From Mycolicibacterium vulneris (GTDB lineage: Bacteria > Actinomycetota > Actinomycetes > Mycobacteriales > Mycobacteriaceae), in assembly GCF_002104765.1 (NCBI RefSeq), contig NZ_NCXM01000029.1, positions 1 to 64,000 on the forward strand: a stretch of DNA of 64,000 bases, in the 5' to 3' direction. The translations under genes were made by a program, and so were the position numbers. Below the pieces are notes generated by a model. That model was not told the origin of the DNA. It did not search any database and was given only the letters and a program-made list of their open reading frames with translations. Shown here piece by piece: positions 53,273 through 61,861 of this stretch. Position 1 is the stretch's first letter, and every line of letters starts with the position of its first letter.

Positions 53273-55398
53273 GTGACGCGCCCGCGGCGTTCAACACCAG
53301 TGCGCCGGCGCGTCTGGGGGCCGGCGCTGACACCGTCACCCTGGTGGAGGGGTCGACGTTTTGCCTGTCCGATTGTCTCGGCGACGTGGTCGCGGGCCGC
53401 GCGCATGGGTTGTTCTTCCGCGACGCGCGGGTGTTGTCTCGGTGGGAGCTTCGGGTCGACGGCCAGCCGCCCGAACCGCTGTCGGTGCAGCCGTCGGCGG
53501 GGTTTGCCGCGCAATTCGTGTTGCGCCGCGCCCCGCGCGGCGGCCAGGCCGACAGCACACTTCTGCTGGTTCGGGAGCGGCTGGTGGCCGACGGGTTGCG
53601 CGAGACCATCTCGGTGGAAAACCTCGACCACGAACCCACCGTGGTGGTGTTGCAGTTGCACGTCGACGCCGATTTCGCGGACCTATTCGCCGTCAAGGAG
53701 GGCCGCGCGGCGCGCGGTGGCGCCGAGGTGGCCGCCATCGACGGTGAACTGGTGCTGTTGGAGTGGGGCGATCGGGTCCGCGGCCTGCGGGTGACCGCCT
53801 CGGGGGAGCCGGTGGTGGCACCGGGGTGGCTGACCTGGCGGGTGGTGGTGGCTGCCGGCCAGCGCTGGCACACCGAGATCCTCGCCGAGCCGACGTGGGC
53901 CAACAACACCGTGCGAACCCGATTCCGTCGCGGCGAGAACCTGCAGTCCAGTGCCCCGGCGCGCAAACTGGAGGCCTGGCGGCACACCGCGACCACCGTG
54001 GAGGCGGGTCATCGCGTGCTCACCGAGGTGCTGCGGCAAACCGAAAGCGACCTGGGCGCGCTGCTGATGCATGACGAGAGCGGTCAGGGTCGTTCGTTCG
54101 TGGCCGCCGGAGCGCCCTGGTTCATGACGTTGTTCGGCCGCGACAGCCTGCTGACCGCGTGGATGGCGTTGCCGCTGGACGTCGGATTGTCGGTGGGCAC
54201 CTTGCAGCAGCTTGCCGCGGTGCAGGGCCGGCGGGTGGACCTGATCACCGAGGAAGAGCCGGGGCGGATCATGCATGAGATCCGCCGCGGCCCGGCCAGC
54301 ACCGACGTGCTGGGTGGCGCCGTCTACTACGGGTCGGTCGACGCCACCGTGCTGTTTGTGATGCTGTTGGCCGAAGCGTGGCGGTGGGGCGCCGACCCGT
54401 CAGTGGTACGCTCGCTGCTGCCGGCCGCTGATGCGGCGCTGTCGTGGGCCCAGCGTTACGGCGATCGTGATGGTGACGGGTTTATCGAGTACCAGCGCGC
54501 CACCGACCGTGGCCTGATCAACCAGGGCTGGAAAGACAGCTTCGATGGCATCAACGACGCCACCGGCCGCACCGCCGAGCCGCCGATCGCGCTGTGCGAG
54601 GTGCAGGGCTATCACTACGCGGCCCTGCTGGCGCGCGCCGAGCTGGCCGAGGCATTCGACGACCCCACGGGAGCCGGGCAGCTGCGCGAGCGCGCCCAGG
54701 CGTTGCGCACGCGGTTCCTCGAGGCGTTCTGGTTGCCGCAGCGCGGCTGGTACGCGGTGGCCCTGGACCGGCGCAAACAGCCCGTCGATGCGTTGACCAG
54801 CAACGTCGCGCACTGCCTATGGACCGGTATCGCCACCGATGAGCACGCCGCAACGCTGGTCAAACACCTGGCATCCGGTGAGATGGATAGCGGGTTCGGG
54901 CTGCGCACCCTGGCCACCACGATGGGCGCTTACAACCCGATGAGCTACCACAACGGCGCCATCTGGCCGCACGACACCGCGATCGCGGTGGCCGGGCTGC
55001 TGCGCTACCCGCATGTGCGCGAAGCCCACGTCCTAGCCCACCGGTTGGCTAACGGCCTGCTGGATGCCGCCGACGCGTTCGGCACCCGGCTGCCTGAGCT
55101 GTACTGCGGATTTCCCCGGTCGCAGTTCGGTTCACCGATCCCGTACCCCACCTCGTGCTCACCGCAAGCCTGGTCCAGCGCCGCGCCGGTCCTGCTGCTC
55201 AGATCGTTGCTGGGACTCGAACCGCACGTGCCGGCGCGCCAGATAGCGGTCACACCGCATCTGCCCGAGGCGTGGGGCCGCGTCGTGCTGACCGACCTGC
55301 GCCTGGGAGACGCCAGCATCGATCTGGAAGCCGAGGGTGACACGGTCAAAATACATCGGATGCCCGAGGACTGGCAGCTGCTCAGCTCCTCAGCATGA
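53269..55398 (+). CDS. Amylo-alpha-1,6-glucosidase / glycogen-debranching-type enzyme
   Basis: A 709-residue protein with an N-terminal glycogen-debranching beta domain (LVEGSTFCLSDCLGD, GLFFRDARVLSRWELRVDG) and a C-terminal (alpha/alpha)6 barrel of the amylo-alpha-1,6-glucosidase type: GAPWFMTLFGRDSLLTAWMA, GDGFIEYQRATDRGLINQGW, then KDSFDGI, and NPMSYHNGAIWPHDTAIAV. The acidic residues around GRDS, GWKDS and WPHD fit the glycosidase active site. It is co-translated with the glycosyltransferase (ATGA) and thus lies in the CIRCE operon. Such proteins in actinobacteria are often found beside GT4 enzymes; substrate unknown. Confidence 0.88.
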   Translation: MSDAPAAFNTSAPARLGAGADTVTLVEGSTFCLSDCLGDVVAGRAHGLFFRDARVLSRWELRVDGQPPEPLSVQPSAGFAAQFVLRRAPRGGQADSTLLLVRERLVADGLRETISVENLDHEPTVVVLQLHVDADFADLFAVKEGRAARGGAEVAAIDGELVLLEWGDRVRGLRVTASGEPVVAPGWLTWRVVVAAGQRWHTEILAEPTWANNTVRTRFRRGENLQSSAPARKLEAWRHTATTVEAGHRVLTEVLRQTESDLGALLMHDESGQGRSFVAAGAPWFMTLFGRDSLLTAWMALPLDVGLSVGTLQQLAAVQGRRVDLITEEEPGRIMHEIRRGPASTDVLGGAVYYGSVDATVLFVMLLAEAWRWGADPSVVRSLLPAADAALSWAQRYGDRDGDGFIEYQRATDRGLINQGWKDSFDGINDATGRTAEPPIALCEVQGYHYAALLARAELAEAFDDPTGAGQLRERAQALRTRFLEAFWLPQRGWYAVALDRRKQPVDALTSNVAHCLWTGIATDEHAATLVKHLASGEMDSGFGLRTLATTMGAYNPMSYHNGAIWPHDTAIAVAGLLRYPHVREAHVLAHRLANGLLDAADAFGTRLPELYCGFPRSQFGSPIPYPTSCSPQAWSSAAPVLLLRSLLGLEPHVPARQIAVTPHLPEAWGRVVLTDLRLGDASIDLEAEGDTVKIHRMPEDWQLLSSSA

Positions 55399-55549
55399 CC
55401 CAGGTATCGCCGCGCTCGCTCCGTGCGCGGCACCGCCTGATCCGTAATCATCTGATGGTGTGGATTCGCTGCTGCCACAACGCCGCCCCCGACATGCGCA
55501 CACAGACCCGCAGCGGGTATTGCCCGCCGCGGGTGCCGCAACCAGCGTC

Positions 55550-56011
55550 CTAGGCGGTTTCTGTGGGTGATTGCACGACTTGGCCTTCGATGACGTGTGG
55601 TGCCGCGCCGTGGGCGACCTCGATGCGGCGCGGCTTGGCCCCTTCGGCCAGCGGGATGCTGACGGTGAGCACCCCGTTTTCGTACGTCGCGCTGATCACT
55701 GAGGCGTCGATGCCCTCTCCCAGCCACAGATGCCGACGGTATTCGCCGAAGAACCGTTCGGCGGTCAGCCACTGCACCGATTCCTCGGAGCGGGCGGTGC
55801 GCCGCGCCGACACCGTCAGGGTGCCGTTGTCCACGCTGACGTCGATCGACCCCGGATCGACCCCGGGCAAATCGGCGGTCAGCACATAGTGGTCGTCGAT
55901 CTTGCACAAGTCCATCGGCATGAACCGAGGACCGCGGCTCGACCCGACCGGCCCGGCCAGCACGTCACGCACCAGAGCGTCGAAATCAGTGAACGGATCG
56001 AAACGCAACAC
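55550..56011 (-). CDS. Small heat-shock protein Hsp20
   Basis: Alpha-crystallin-type holdase chaperone. I chose GTG 56011, which follows AGGAGG by about nine bases and gives VLRFDPFTDFDALVRDV; the open frame continues upstream without coding character. The 153-residue protein has a short N-terminal arm, the crystallin domain (DLPGVDPGSIDVSVDNGTL to ENGVLTVSIP with the conserved GVL), and the C-terminal tail with a PRRIEV motif in place of IXI/V. It is convergent with the debranching gene and belongs to the heat-shock-like island between CIRCE and HspR. Confidence 0.93.
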   Translation of the reverse strand: MLRFDPFTDFDALVRDVLAGPVGSSRGPRFMPMDLCKIDDHYVLTADLPGVDPGSIDVSVDNGTLTVSARRTARSEESVQWLTAERFFGEYRRHLWLGEGIDASVISATYENGVLTVSIPLAEGAKPRRIEVAHGAAPHVIEGQVVQSPTETA

Positions 56012-56427
56012 AGCAATCCACCTCCTGTCACACTCGGTGCCCGCCACCCTGGCGGGCAGCAAAATTACTGTGCGCCAACAACTTTAGCGCTCTCACCGGC
56101 CCGCTGCCAGACGCCGCCAGGCCCGCCGGCGCGCGGCCCTGCACCGGATACGGGCAACGACCGGTGTGCCAGAGCGGAACTCCATCGCAGCGCCCCGCAG
56201 CCCAGCTTTCACCGCCCCGACACGGGACCGGATGGGATGGTGGATGAGAACTGGTCGGGATTAGGGATGTGACGCGGCGGGAAACGGTGTTGTCCCGGAA
56301 GGCTTTCTCGGCTTCCCCTCCACCGCACACTGGGTGTCACCTCCATGGCAGTGCCCGCGAGCCCCATGGGGCCCCCGGACCATATCGCCGGGCACGTACC
56401 TTCCCCGTGACGGGTTGGATCCCTCGC
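56012..56427. promoter_or_regulatory. hsp20 upstream region with a leader hairpin
   Basis: No gene is supported. On the minus strand, the hsp20 leader contains GCCCGCCA, CCC, TGGCGGGC at 56039-56057, an 8-base-pair stem 13 bases upstream of the AGGAGG site (56021-56026). TTAGCGCTC at about 56085-56093 resembles one CIRCE arm but has no partner arm at the right spacing. The part nearest 56427 is the 3' side of the MFS gene and looks empty. Confidence 0.45.
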
Positions 56428-57684
56428 TCACGTCGCCTCGACGGGGGCAGAGGCCAGTGAGATGTGGTTGCCGGTGCGACGCAGCATGGGCGCGAACCCG
56501 AGCCAGATGGCCAGCGATCCCATCGACAATCCGCCAAGCATCACGAAAGCCGCTGAAAAACCAAATATTTGGGCGGTGAACCCGCCGAGCACCGGGCTGA
56601 GAGCTCCCCCAAGTCCTTGGGCGGCCATGATCGCGCCTTGGCCGACGTTGATGTGGCCGGTGCCGTCGAGGATGCGGGCCACCAGCCCGGGCACCGCTAC
56701 GGACAACATGCCCGCCCCGACGCCGTCGAGGATTTGCACCGGTATCACTCCCCAGGTCGTGATGACTCCGGCGGCGACGAGCGCGCGGATGGGTAAGGCG
56801 CTGAACGCGATCAGAATGGCTAGCCAGTAGCCATGAGTTTGCACAATCCTCATGGCCGCCAGGGATGCGGGGATCATCACGGCCTGTGCCACCACGACGG
56901 TGCTGGCCACGGTGGTGAACGCGTTGGCGTGGGTGGCGACAACGGCTAGCCCGTAGAGCGGCAGCATCGCCGCATTACCCAGCCAAAACAGCATCACGGC
57001 GGCGGCCAGCGCCAACAGCGGCCGGGACTTTACCAACACCCGTAGTCGTTTGACCGGGGGCTGCTCGCCGGCCAAGATCTCGCCGCGCGCGACATGATGG
57101 TTGATGCGACCGGCGGGGATTCTCAACACCGCGAGGACGGTGACCACCGCAAAGGCTGCGGCAAGCCAGAACACTCCGGCGTATCCGAACACCCAGCCCA
57201 GCAGACCTCCAATCGCGGCGCCGGCCATGTTGCCGGCGTGGTTGTACGCCTGATTGCGACCGTTTTGGCTGATAAACCCGGCCTGGCCCACCAGGCCCAG
57301 TGTGATGCCAATCACCGCCGGGGCGATCATCGCCCCGGAAACGCACATAACAGACTGCGCGGCGGCGACCACCCAAAACTGCCGCGACGTCAAAATCACC
57401 GCCGAAGCCGCCACGGCCGCTAGACCGACTACGATCACACAGGCGCGTTTGCGGGTGGTGGCATCAACCAGCGCCCCCGCGGGCGCCACCGTGCACATGC
57501 CGACAATCGCACCCAAGGTGATAACGGTGCCAATCGCCCCGGTGGTCCAGCCGCGGCTCGCGAGCAAGACACCCAGGAACGGGCCCATGCCGGCTTCCAT
57601 GTCCGCCATGAAAAAATTGACCGCCTGCAGCGCGGCGCGATCCCGGATCGGCACCGTGAGCATCGACGTGGCTTGGCTGGCCAT
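56428..57684 (-). CDS. MFS transporter
   Basis: Major facilitator protein of 418 residues with about twelve membrane segments. I chose ATG 57684 (MASQATSMLTV); the frame open further upstream is compositionally unlike the protein. Landmarks: AVNFFMADMEAGMGPFLG, the loop 2-3 motif PAGALVDATTRKRACV, and NHAGNMAGAAIGGLLGW in the centre. A second, broken copy lies at 49480-51488. The Asp-Ala-Thr-Thr-Arg-Lys loop motif fits drug/proton antiporters of the family, yet the substrate is unknown. It lies downstream of hspR on the same strand, about 400 bases away. Confidence 0.88.
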   Translation of the reverse strand: MASQATSMLTVPIRDRAALQAVNFFMADMEAGMGPFLGVLLASRGWTTGAIGTVITLGAIVGMCTVAPAGALVDATTRKRACVIVVGLAAVAASAVILTSRQFWVVAAAQSVMCVSGAMIAPAVIGITLGLVGQAGFISQNGRNQAYNHAGNMAGAAIGGLLGWVFGYAGVFWLAAAFAVVTVLAVLRIPAGRINHHVARGEILAGEQPPVKRLRVLVKSRPLLALAAAVMLFWLGNAAMLPLYGLAVVATHANAFTTVASTVVVAQAVMIPASLAAMRIVQTHGYWLAILIAFSALPIRALVAAGVITTWGVIPVQILDGVGAGMLSVAVPGLVARILDGTGHINVGQGAIMAAQGLGGALSPVLGGFTAQIFGFSAAFVMLGGLSMGSLAIWLGFAPMLRRTGNHISLASAPVEAT

Positions 57685-58089
57685 CCCCTGAATACTCAGG
57701 CATCGAGTCGGATCTTCGCAATGCGATCGCACCGGTTCACGGCCGGGTGGGAAACGGTAACTTGACCGACCACGGGCGCTTCGCTTTTGGCACATCGGGC
57801 ACCAGGGGGCCCAGAGCCACAGCATCGCCGGCGGCTTATCCACCAGGCTTTGCCGGTGGAAGTCCTGCCTGTCCAGCGGTAATCCGCAAGCTCGCCAGCG
57901 TCCACGCTAACCTGCTCGGCAACGTCGCCCATCCCATCGGCGCCCCGACTAGCGGAGACAGAGATTTCATCCAGTTCCCCCCGACACGGGGCTAGCCGCA
58001 GGCTAGCCAGTGGTGCCGGCGTCGCGGTCGTCGTCGGGCCAGGCAACGATGATGGCTTGATCGCTGACGTCGATGGGGTTGGCATCACG
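57685..58089. other. Gap between MFS gene and the hspR-linked small frame
   Basis: No supported gene apart from possible read-through of the small frame described next (to a TAG at 58003-58005). The remainder probably holds the MFS promoter. Confidence 0.45.
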
Positions 58090-58221
58090 CTACAGGGGGT
58101 CGGCGAGGTGGTCACGATCGAGGCCGTCCTCGGTATCGGCGTCGACGGGCTGCTGCTGTTCGACGGCGTCGCCGATGGGCACATCGTCGGGCAGTTGACA
58201 GTTTTCGACGTTGATCCTCAT
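58090..58221 (-). CDS. Small acidic peptide coupled to hspR
   Basis: A 43-residue frame whose ATG (58221) overlaps the hspR stop (ATGA). It opens MRINVENCQLPDDVPIGD and is rich in Asp, Glu and Gln. The TAG at 58090 may be a nonsense mutation: the same frame continues without another stop for 28 residues (RDANPIDVSDQAIIVAWP, then DDDRDAGTTG) to TAG 58003, with the same acidic character. Overlap with hspR suggests a co-translated partner. I know no named family; it could be a full-length 71-residue protein now truncated. Confidence 0.5.
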   Translation of the reverse strand: MRINVENCQLPDDVPIGDAVEQQQPVDADTEDGLDRDHLADPL

Positions 58222-58589
58222 CGCTGACGGGCTCCCCTTCCTCGAGTCGCCACCAGGTGTTCATTGCCCGGGCCGGTGTGGCGCAGGCGGGCGTTTTCGG
58301 ACCTGAGGTGGCTGAGGTCGGACTCGAGTTCACCGTTGAGGTCTTGCAACGCCAGGATCTGGGCGATTCCGGCGATGTTGACGCCACCGGCGACCAGGGC
58401 ACTGATGCGCTGCAGGCGCACCACGTCGTCATCGCTGTAGCGGCGGGTGCCCCCGCCGGTCCGTGCCGGGGTGAGCAACCCGCGCCGCTCGTAGAGACGC
58501 AGGGTCTGCGGATCCAGACCGGTGAGCTCGGCGGCGACCGAGATCGCGTACACCCCGCGCCCTGGACGTGGCCGCTGGTCGTTGGGCAA
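58218..58589 (-). CDS. hspR: HspR-type MerR-family heat-shock regulator
   Basis: A 123-residue regulator with the MerR helix-turn-helix at the N-terminus (VYAISVAAELTGLDPQTLRL, YERRGLLTPART), the typical GGGTRRYSDDDVVRLQRI, and a coiled coil (DLNGELESDLSHLRSENARL). HspR represses dnaK-type operons through HAIR sites; I did not find a clear HAIR inverted repeat here. It lies upstream of the MFS gene and faces away from the small regulatory genes on its right. Together with the CIRCE site it suggests that the island answers to both heat-shock circuits. Confidence 0.88.
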   Translation of the reverse strand: MPNDQRPRPGRGVYAISVAAELTGLDPQTLRLYERRGLLTPARTGGGTRRYSDDDVVRLQRISALVAGGVNIAGIAQILALQDLNGELESDLSHLRSENARLRHTGPGNEHLVATRGRGARQR

Positions 58590-58684
58590 TGGGCGCTCCC
58601 TTTCGGTCGATACTCCGCTCTTGCCTCAACCTAACACCAATGCTATATGAAAGCTATGTTGGCTCGCATAGATCACCCACGGTA

Positions 58685-59215
58685 ATGATCGGGAACGATG
58701 GGGCCGCGGTTCACCCTCCCGGCCTGCGTAGCGCTACAGCTGAGCTGGCGGTAATGGTGGGGCAGTCAGGGGTCGGGGGCGGTCGGGCATCGCTTCACGT
58801 CGCCATCGGTGCACGCTGGGACGCGCGTCCTATCGCTGCACAACGCGTCGCAGCGCGTAATTTAGGCCATTCACCCGCGGCGGCTCCCGGTTGCCGTCAT
58901 GGCCCGGGAGCCACCGCATTCACCGTCGGGCAGGTGTCGGGGCGGGCACCCGGCAATGCTGATCCGCAGCACGGCGGGGTTATCTGCGGAGCGCCCCGGC
59001 GCGGATTCGCAGGGTTGATGCTCCTCGCTGCCTGGGCGGGCTGGCCCGCGCCGGCTGCTATCGATGCTGTGCCATCGAGCACCACCTCCGCAGGCACCAC
59101 CTCCGCAGGCCTTGGAGAACCGGTGAGCAGCACGGCGCACACGGTGCGCGCGGCCATCGGGCACCGCCTGCCCGCAGGCGCGCTGACACGCTCGGGCAAG
59201 CGCAGCACCCGATGA
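58685..59215 (+). CDS. Hypothetical frame, weak support
   Basis: An open frame of 176 residues from ATG 58685 whose stop overlaps the ATG of the next gene (ATGA at 59212). There is no recognised domain, the sequence is Ala/Gly/Arg-rich, and the ribosome binding site is weak. The overlap with a better gene is the main argument for it; a non-coding leader is the alternative. Confidence 0.25.
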   Translation: MIGNDGAAVHPPGLRSATAELAVMVGQSGVGGGRASLHVAIGARWDARPIAAQRVAARNLGHSPAAAPGCRHGPGATAFTVGQVSGRAPGNADPQHGGVICGAPRRGFAGLMLLAAWAGWPAPAAIDAVPSSTTSAGTTSAGLGEPVSSTAHTVRAAIGHRLPAGALTRSGKRSTR

Positions 59216-59622
59216 CCACGGATCTTGTGGGTGACCCGCCAGCCCACACCTTGCGTGCCGACGCCGGCGCTGCGGGCAACACCTCGGGCTCGGGGGCGGC
59301 GGTGGACTCACCCGACGACCTGAGCGAGACGCCGGGCACACAACCCCATCGCGTCAATCGTGGTGTCGATGGGGGCCGCGGGGCTGACCCGGCCAGCGGG
59401 GGTGTTGACGCCGCCCGGTGCGCAGTGATCAGCGCGATCACCAGCCGCATCAGCGAAAAACGCTTGAGTGCAGCACAAGCCGCCCTCATCTTGGGGCTCA
59501 CCGGGCCCCGAGTGACCGCTCTGTTCAACGGGTATGTCGACACTTTCAGCCTCGACGAGCTGATCAATCTGCTGCCCGCACTTGAACTGACTATTGAGGT
59601 GGTGCCCCAACCGCAGCAATGA
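59212..59622 (+). CDS. XRE-family HTH protein (HTH_37 type)
   Basis: A 136-residue frame whose last 60 residues form a helix-turn-helix domain: SAITSRISEKRLSAAQAALI, LGLTGPRVTALFNGYVD, SLDELINLLPALELTIEV. This is the pattern of HTH_37/HigA-like antitoxin regulators (as in RelE/HigB partners). The first 70 residues are low-complexity and may not be translated; an internal start near GTG 59400 is possible. No toxin-like partner gene is seen next to it. Confidence 0.65.
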   Translation: MTTDLVGDPPAHTLRADAGAAGNTSGSGAAVDSPDDLSETPGTQPHRVNRGVDGGRGADPASGGVDAARCAVISAITSRISEKRLSAAQAALILGLTGPRVTALFNGYVDTFSLDELINLLPALELTIEVVPQPQQ

Positions 59623-59958
59623 CTCGTCGCGATCACCTGCCGGCCCGGTGCCGGCGTTGCTCAGCCGCGCCAGGTGATCACACTCCGAATCATCGGGCGC
59701 GGCGCAGGCATCGGCGGGCTTGCACGTCGGCCGGCCTGCGACGAGCGTCACAGCGTCCAAGCCACTCCGCAGGGCAACACAGCCCCGGCCTGCCGAACAC
59801 CCTGAGAGGCACCACGATTCGATGGCTAGTACATGCGATTGCAGCAGCCAAAGCGCACCGGCAGCCGGTGTGGCTGTACGGGCTGCTACCCGCAAGCGTT
59901 ACGTGCGACACCCAGCAGGGCTTCGTCGCCTGACCCGCGAAACACAGATTGGAGGAAC
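59623..59958. other. Gap, one unsupported frame
   Basis: A frame at 59619-59933 begins with an ATG overlapping the HTH stop and would encode 104 residues ending PVWLYGLLPASVTCDTQQ. It is rich in Arg/His/Pro and shows no domain, so I do not call it a gene. GGAGGA at 59951-59956 serves the next gene. Confidence 0.4.
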
Positions 59959-60339
59959 GTGAGCACCGATCACAGCACGCCAGATCCGCGCCGCAGTGCC
60001 GACCGGATCCTCGACACCGCCGAGGGCGTACTGATCACGCTGCGCCGATACCACCTCAACCAGGCCTTCATCGAGTTAGCGCGAACATCCAGACGCCACG
60101 CGATCCCCCTAACCAGCTTGGCTGATGCGCTGGTCGCCCTGGCCCAAGGCCAATCCACGGCTGACTGCGAAAAGCGCGCGGTGCACATCGCCCGGGCGAC
60201 GTGGGGCGCACTGCTCGACGGCAACGAGCGCTATCACCCTGCAGAACGCGACGCAGCGCCGTGTGACCTCCGACCAACCCGCTCTGGGCAGCCATCCACC
60301 TCGACACGTCGCCACCGGATCGTCGGTGATGTGCGCTGA
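59959..60339 (+). CDS. ANTAR-domain-like regulator
   Basis: A 126-residue protein from GTG 59959, preceded by GGAGGA. Residues 14-70 (DRILDTAEGVLITLRRYHLN, QAFIELARTSRRH, LTSLADALVALAQ) follow the three-helix pattern of ANTAR domains, which bind dual-hairpin leader RNAs to prevent termination. It lacks a PAS or receiver domain. The C-terminal 40 residues are low-complexity. It overlaps the following small gene by 11 bases. The PAS-ANTAR remnant at 48147-48775 is a second family member nearby. Confidence 0.6.
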   Translation: MSTDHSTPDPRRSADRILDTAEGVLITLRRYHLNQAFIELARTSRRHAIPLTSLADALVALAQGQSTADCEKRAVHIARATWGALLDGNERYHPAERDAAPCDLRPTRSGQPSTSTRRHRIVGDVR

Positions 60340-60550
60340 GCCGCTGCTGACTGAGCTGGGCCAACGGTTCCAGGGCTTGTTGAACGCCGCGCTCACCAAG
60401 GGTATCGCTCCCCCCGGTCGATCTGGTCTTGGTCCCCGCACGATGGACGCGGTGGCCGTGGTGGCCTGTGAGCATCCCGAAGCCACCCCCGAACACATTG
60501 CCCACGCCTACGACATGTTCTTGACCGAACATGGCACAGGCCACCGTTGA
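60329..60550 (+). CDS. Small hypothetical protein
   Basis: A 73-residue frame from ATG 60329, overlapping the ANTAR gene by 11 bases. The sequence (LLTELGQRFQGLLNAALTKG, RTMDAVAVVACEHPEATPEH, AHAYDMFLTEH) has amphipathic helices and ordinary codon use. No family recognised. The translational overlap suggests a shared operon. Confidence 0.5.
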   Translation: MCAEPLLTELGQRFQGLLNAALTKGIAPPGRSGLGPRTMDAVAVVACEHPEATPEHIAHAYDMFLTEHGTGHR

Positions 60551-60592
60551 GCGCGGGATTCGCTTGCGCCGCAGGCGTGCTGGGGTTTAGCT

Positions 60593-60960
60593 TTAGCCGC
60601 GCCCGTCGCGGTGTAATCTATCGAGTTCACCGTGCAGGGCAGCGATAGTCTGGTCGCGTTCACGCAGTGCGGCCCTGAGCTCGGCGATCTGGGTGTCCTT
60701 GGCAGTCAGCCGGGCCGCAGCGCAGCCACGATGCTGGTTTCGGTCCCCGGCGGTGGTGGGTCGTGGGAACGGCCACGACCGGGCGGTGGGCGTAGATGAG
60801 AGCCAGCAGGTCCTCGCGGCGGTAGATGCTCTTGCGTGTTACCCCGGCGCGGCGGGCCACGCTGCTGACGGTGATCGTGGCGTTGTGCTTACGCAGCTCG
60901 CGCAGCGCCTTCTCAATTCGGGCGCGCACGGCGTCGCGGCGCTTGATACCAGTAGAGAAA
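60593..60960 (-). pseudogene. Broken DUF6262 (Tn554 TnpC-like) gene
   Basis: The minus strand from about 60950 reads KRRDAVRARIEKALRELRKH, then SVARRAGVTRKSIYRREDLL, the helix-turn-helix of DUF6262 proteins, which accompany the paired tyrosine recombinases of Tn554-like elements. After AHRPVVAVPTT the frame is disturbed; a second frame continues LTAKDTQIAELRAALRERDQ and LHGELDRLHRDGRG, the usual coiled-coil end, to a TAA at 60593. At least two slips (near 60725 and 60765) break it. No recombinase genes are present, so this is a transposon remnant. Confidence 0.75.
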
Positions 60961-61313
60961 GTTCTCACACCGCTGGTCGGGGGCCGGTGTATGAGCGTTT
61001 GCGCGCCTGCTGCCCACGGGAGCTCGCTGTGGCGGCGAGGAGCGAGGAGAGCTCTGGGTTGTCGTGGGACCCCGGGGTCGTGAGGTCCCTTGAGGTGTGG
61101 GCTCTGACTGGTCGTAGACGGGCTGGTGTGGCGGCGGACGGAGGGCGAAGCGTAGCGACCGGCGCGGACGGGAGCGCCAGCGGACGGGAGCCCAGGGAGC
61201 GGAGCGAAGCCCGCAGGTAATCGTCGCATGGCGTGCTCGCCAGACGTTGCGCTCGGTGTCGCGGCGTCGGCTGTGAGCTGCGCCGTGGCGGAGGGACTCG
61301 TAGGCTTGCGGGT
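60961..61313. other. Gap upstream of the HD gene
   Basis: No supported gene. The first bases (60942-60969) resemble 41710-41737 and may be part of a shared transposon end. The right part holds the promoter of the HD gene; GC-rich and without a clear motif. Confidence 0.4.
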
Positions 61314-61850
61314 GTGAGCGGGGTTCTGGCGCAGCGTGGACGGCGCGAGGCTGAGTCGCGGTTGGCAGGGCAGTCTGGGCGGTTGGCGCATGTGCGCGGC
61401 GTGGTGACGGCAGCGCAGCAGTTTGGTCGCCATTTCGATGCAGAGACTGCCGATTGTTTGGTGGCGGCGGCGTGGCTGCACGATATCGGCTATGCGCCGT
61501 CGGTGCGCCGGACGGGTTTTCATCCGCTCGATGGAGCGGAGTTTGTTCGATCGGCCGGCTTTGGGGAGCTGGTTGCGTCGTTGGTGGCGTTTCATACCGG
61601 AGCGCGTGTGGAGGCATCCGAGCGCGGTCTAGAGGGGTTGTCAGAGTTCAGTGATCCGCCCAGCGACGTCCTGGATGCGTTGACGTTTTGTGATTTGACG
61701 ACCGGGTCGGACGGGGCACCCGTTTCAGCCGATGATCGATTGAGCGACGTGTTGGCTCGCTATGGGCCTGAGGATCCGGTGCATCGCGCGGTCGATGCGG
61801 GCCGCGAGGAGCTGTTAGCCGCTGTCCGGCGAATGCGGGACTGGCTCTAA
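61314..61850 (+). CDS. HD-domain phosphohydrolase-like protein
   Basis: A 178-residue protein from GTG 61314. The metal-binding signature is complete: His26, His56-Asp57 in AAAWLHDIGYAP, and Asp127 in TFCDLTTG. HD proteins cleave phosphoesters, often of nucleotides. A neighbouring nudix hydrolase, an XRE regulator and an SCO3933-family protein make this the set of accessory genes seen at the regulatory end of actinomycete integrative elements. The product could limit a nucleotide signal, but this is inference. Confidence 0.82.
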   Translation: MSGVLAQRGRREAESRLAGQSGRLAHVRGVVTAAQQFGRHFDAETADCLVAAAWLHDIGYAPSVRRTGFHPLDGAEFVRSAGFGELVASLVAFHTGARVEASERGLEGLSEFSDPPSDVLDALTFCDLTTGSDGAPVSADDRLSDVLARYGPEDPVHRAVDAGREELLAAVRRMRDWL

Positions 61851-61861
61851 CCGCCCGTGGG

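Noticed and set aside
57696..58184. Minus-strand 162-codon frame between the MFS gene and hspR
   Set aside because: Ser/Thr/Pro-rich in a different frame from the hspR-coupled peptide, no ribosome binding site, no domain.
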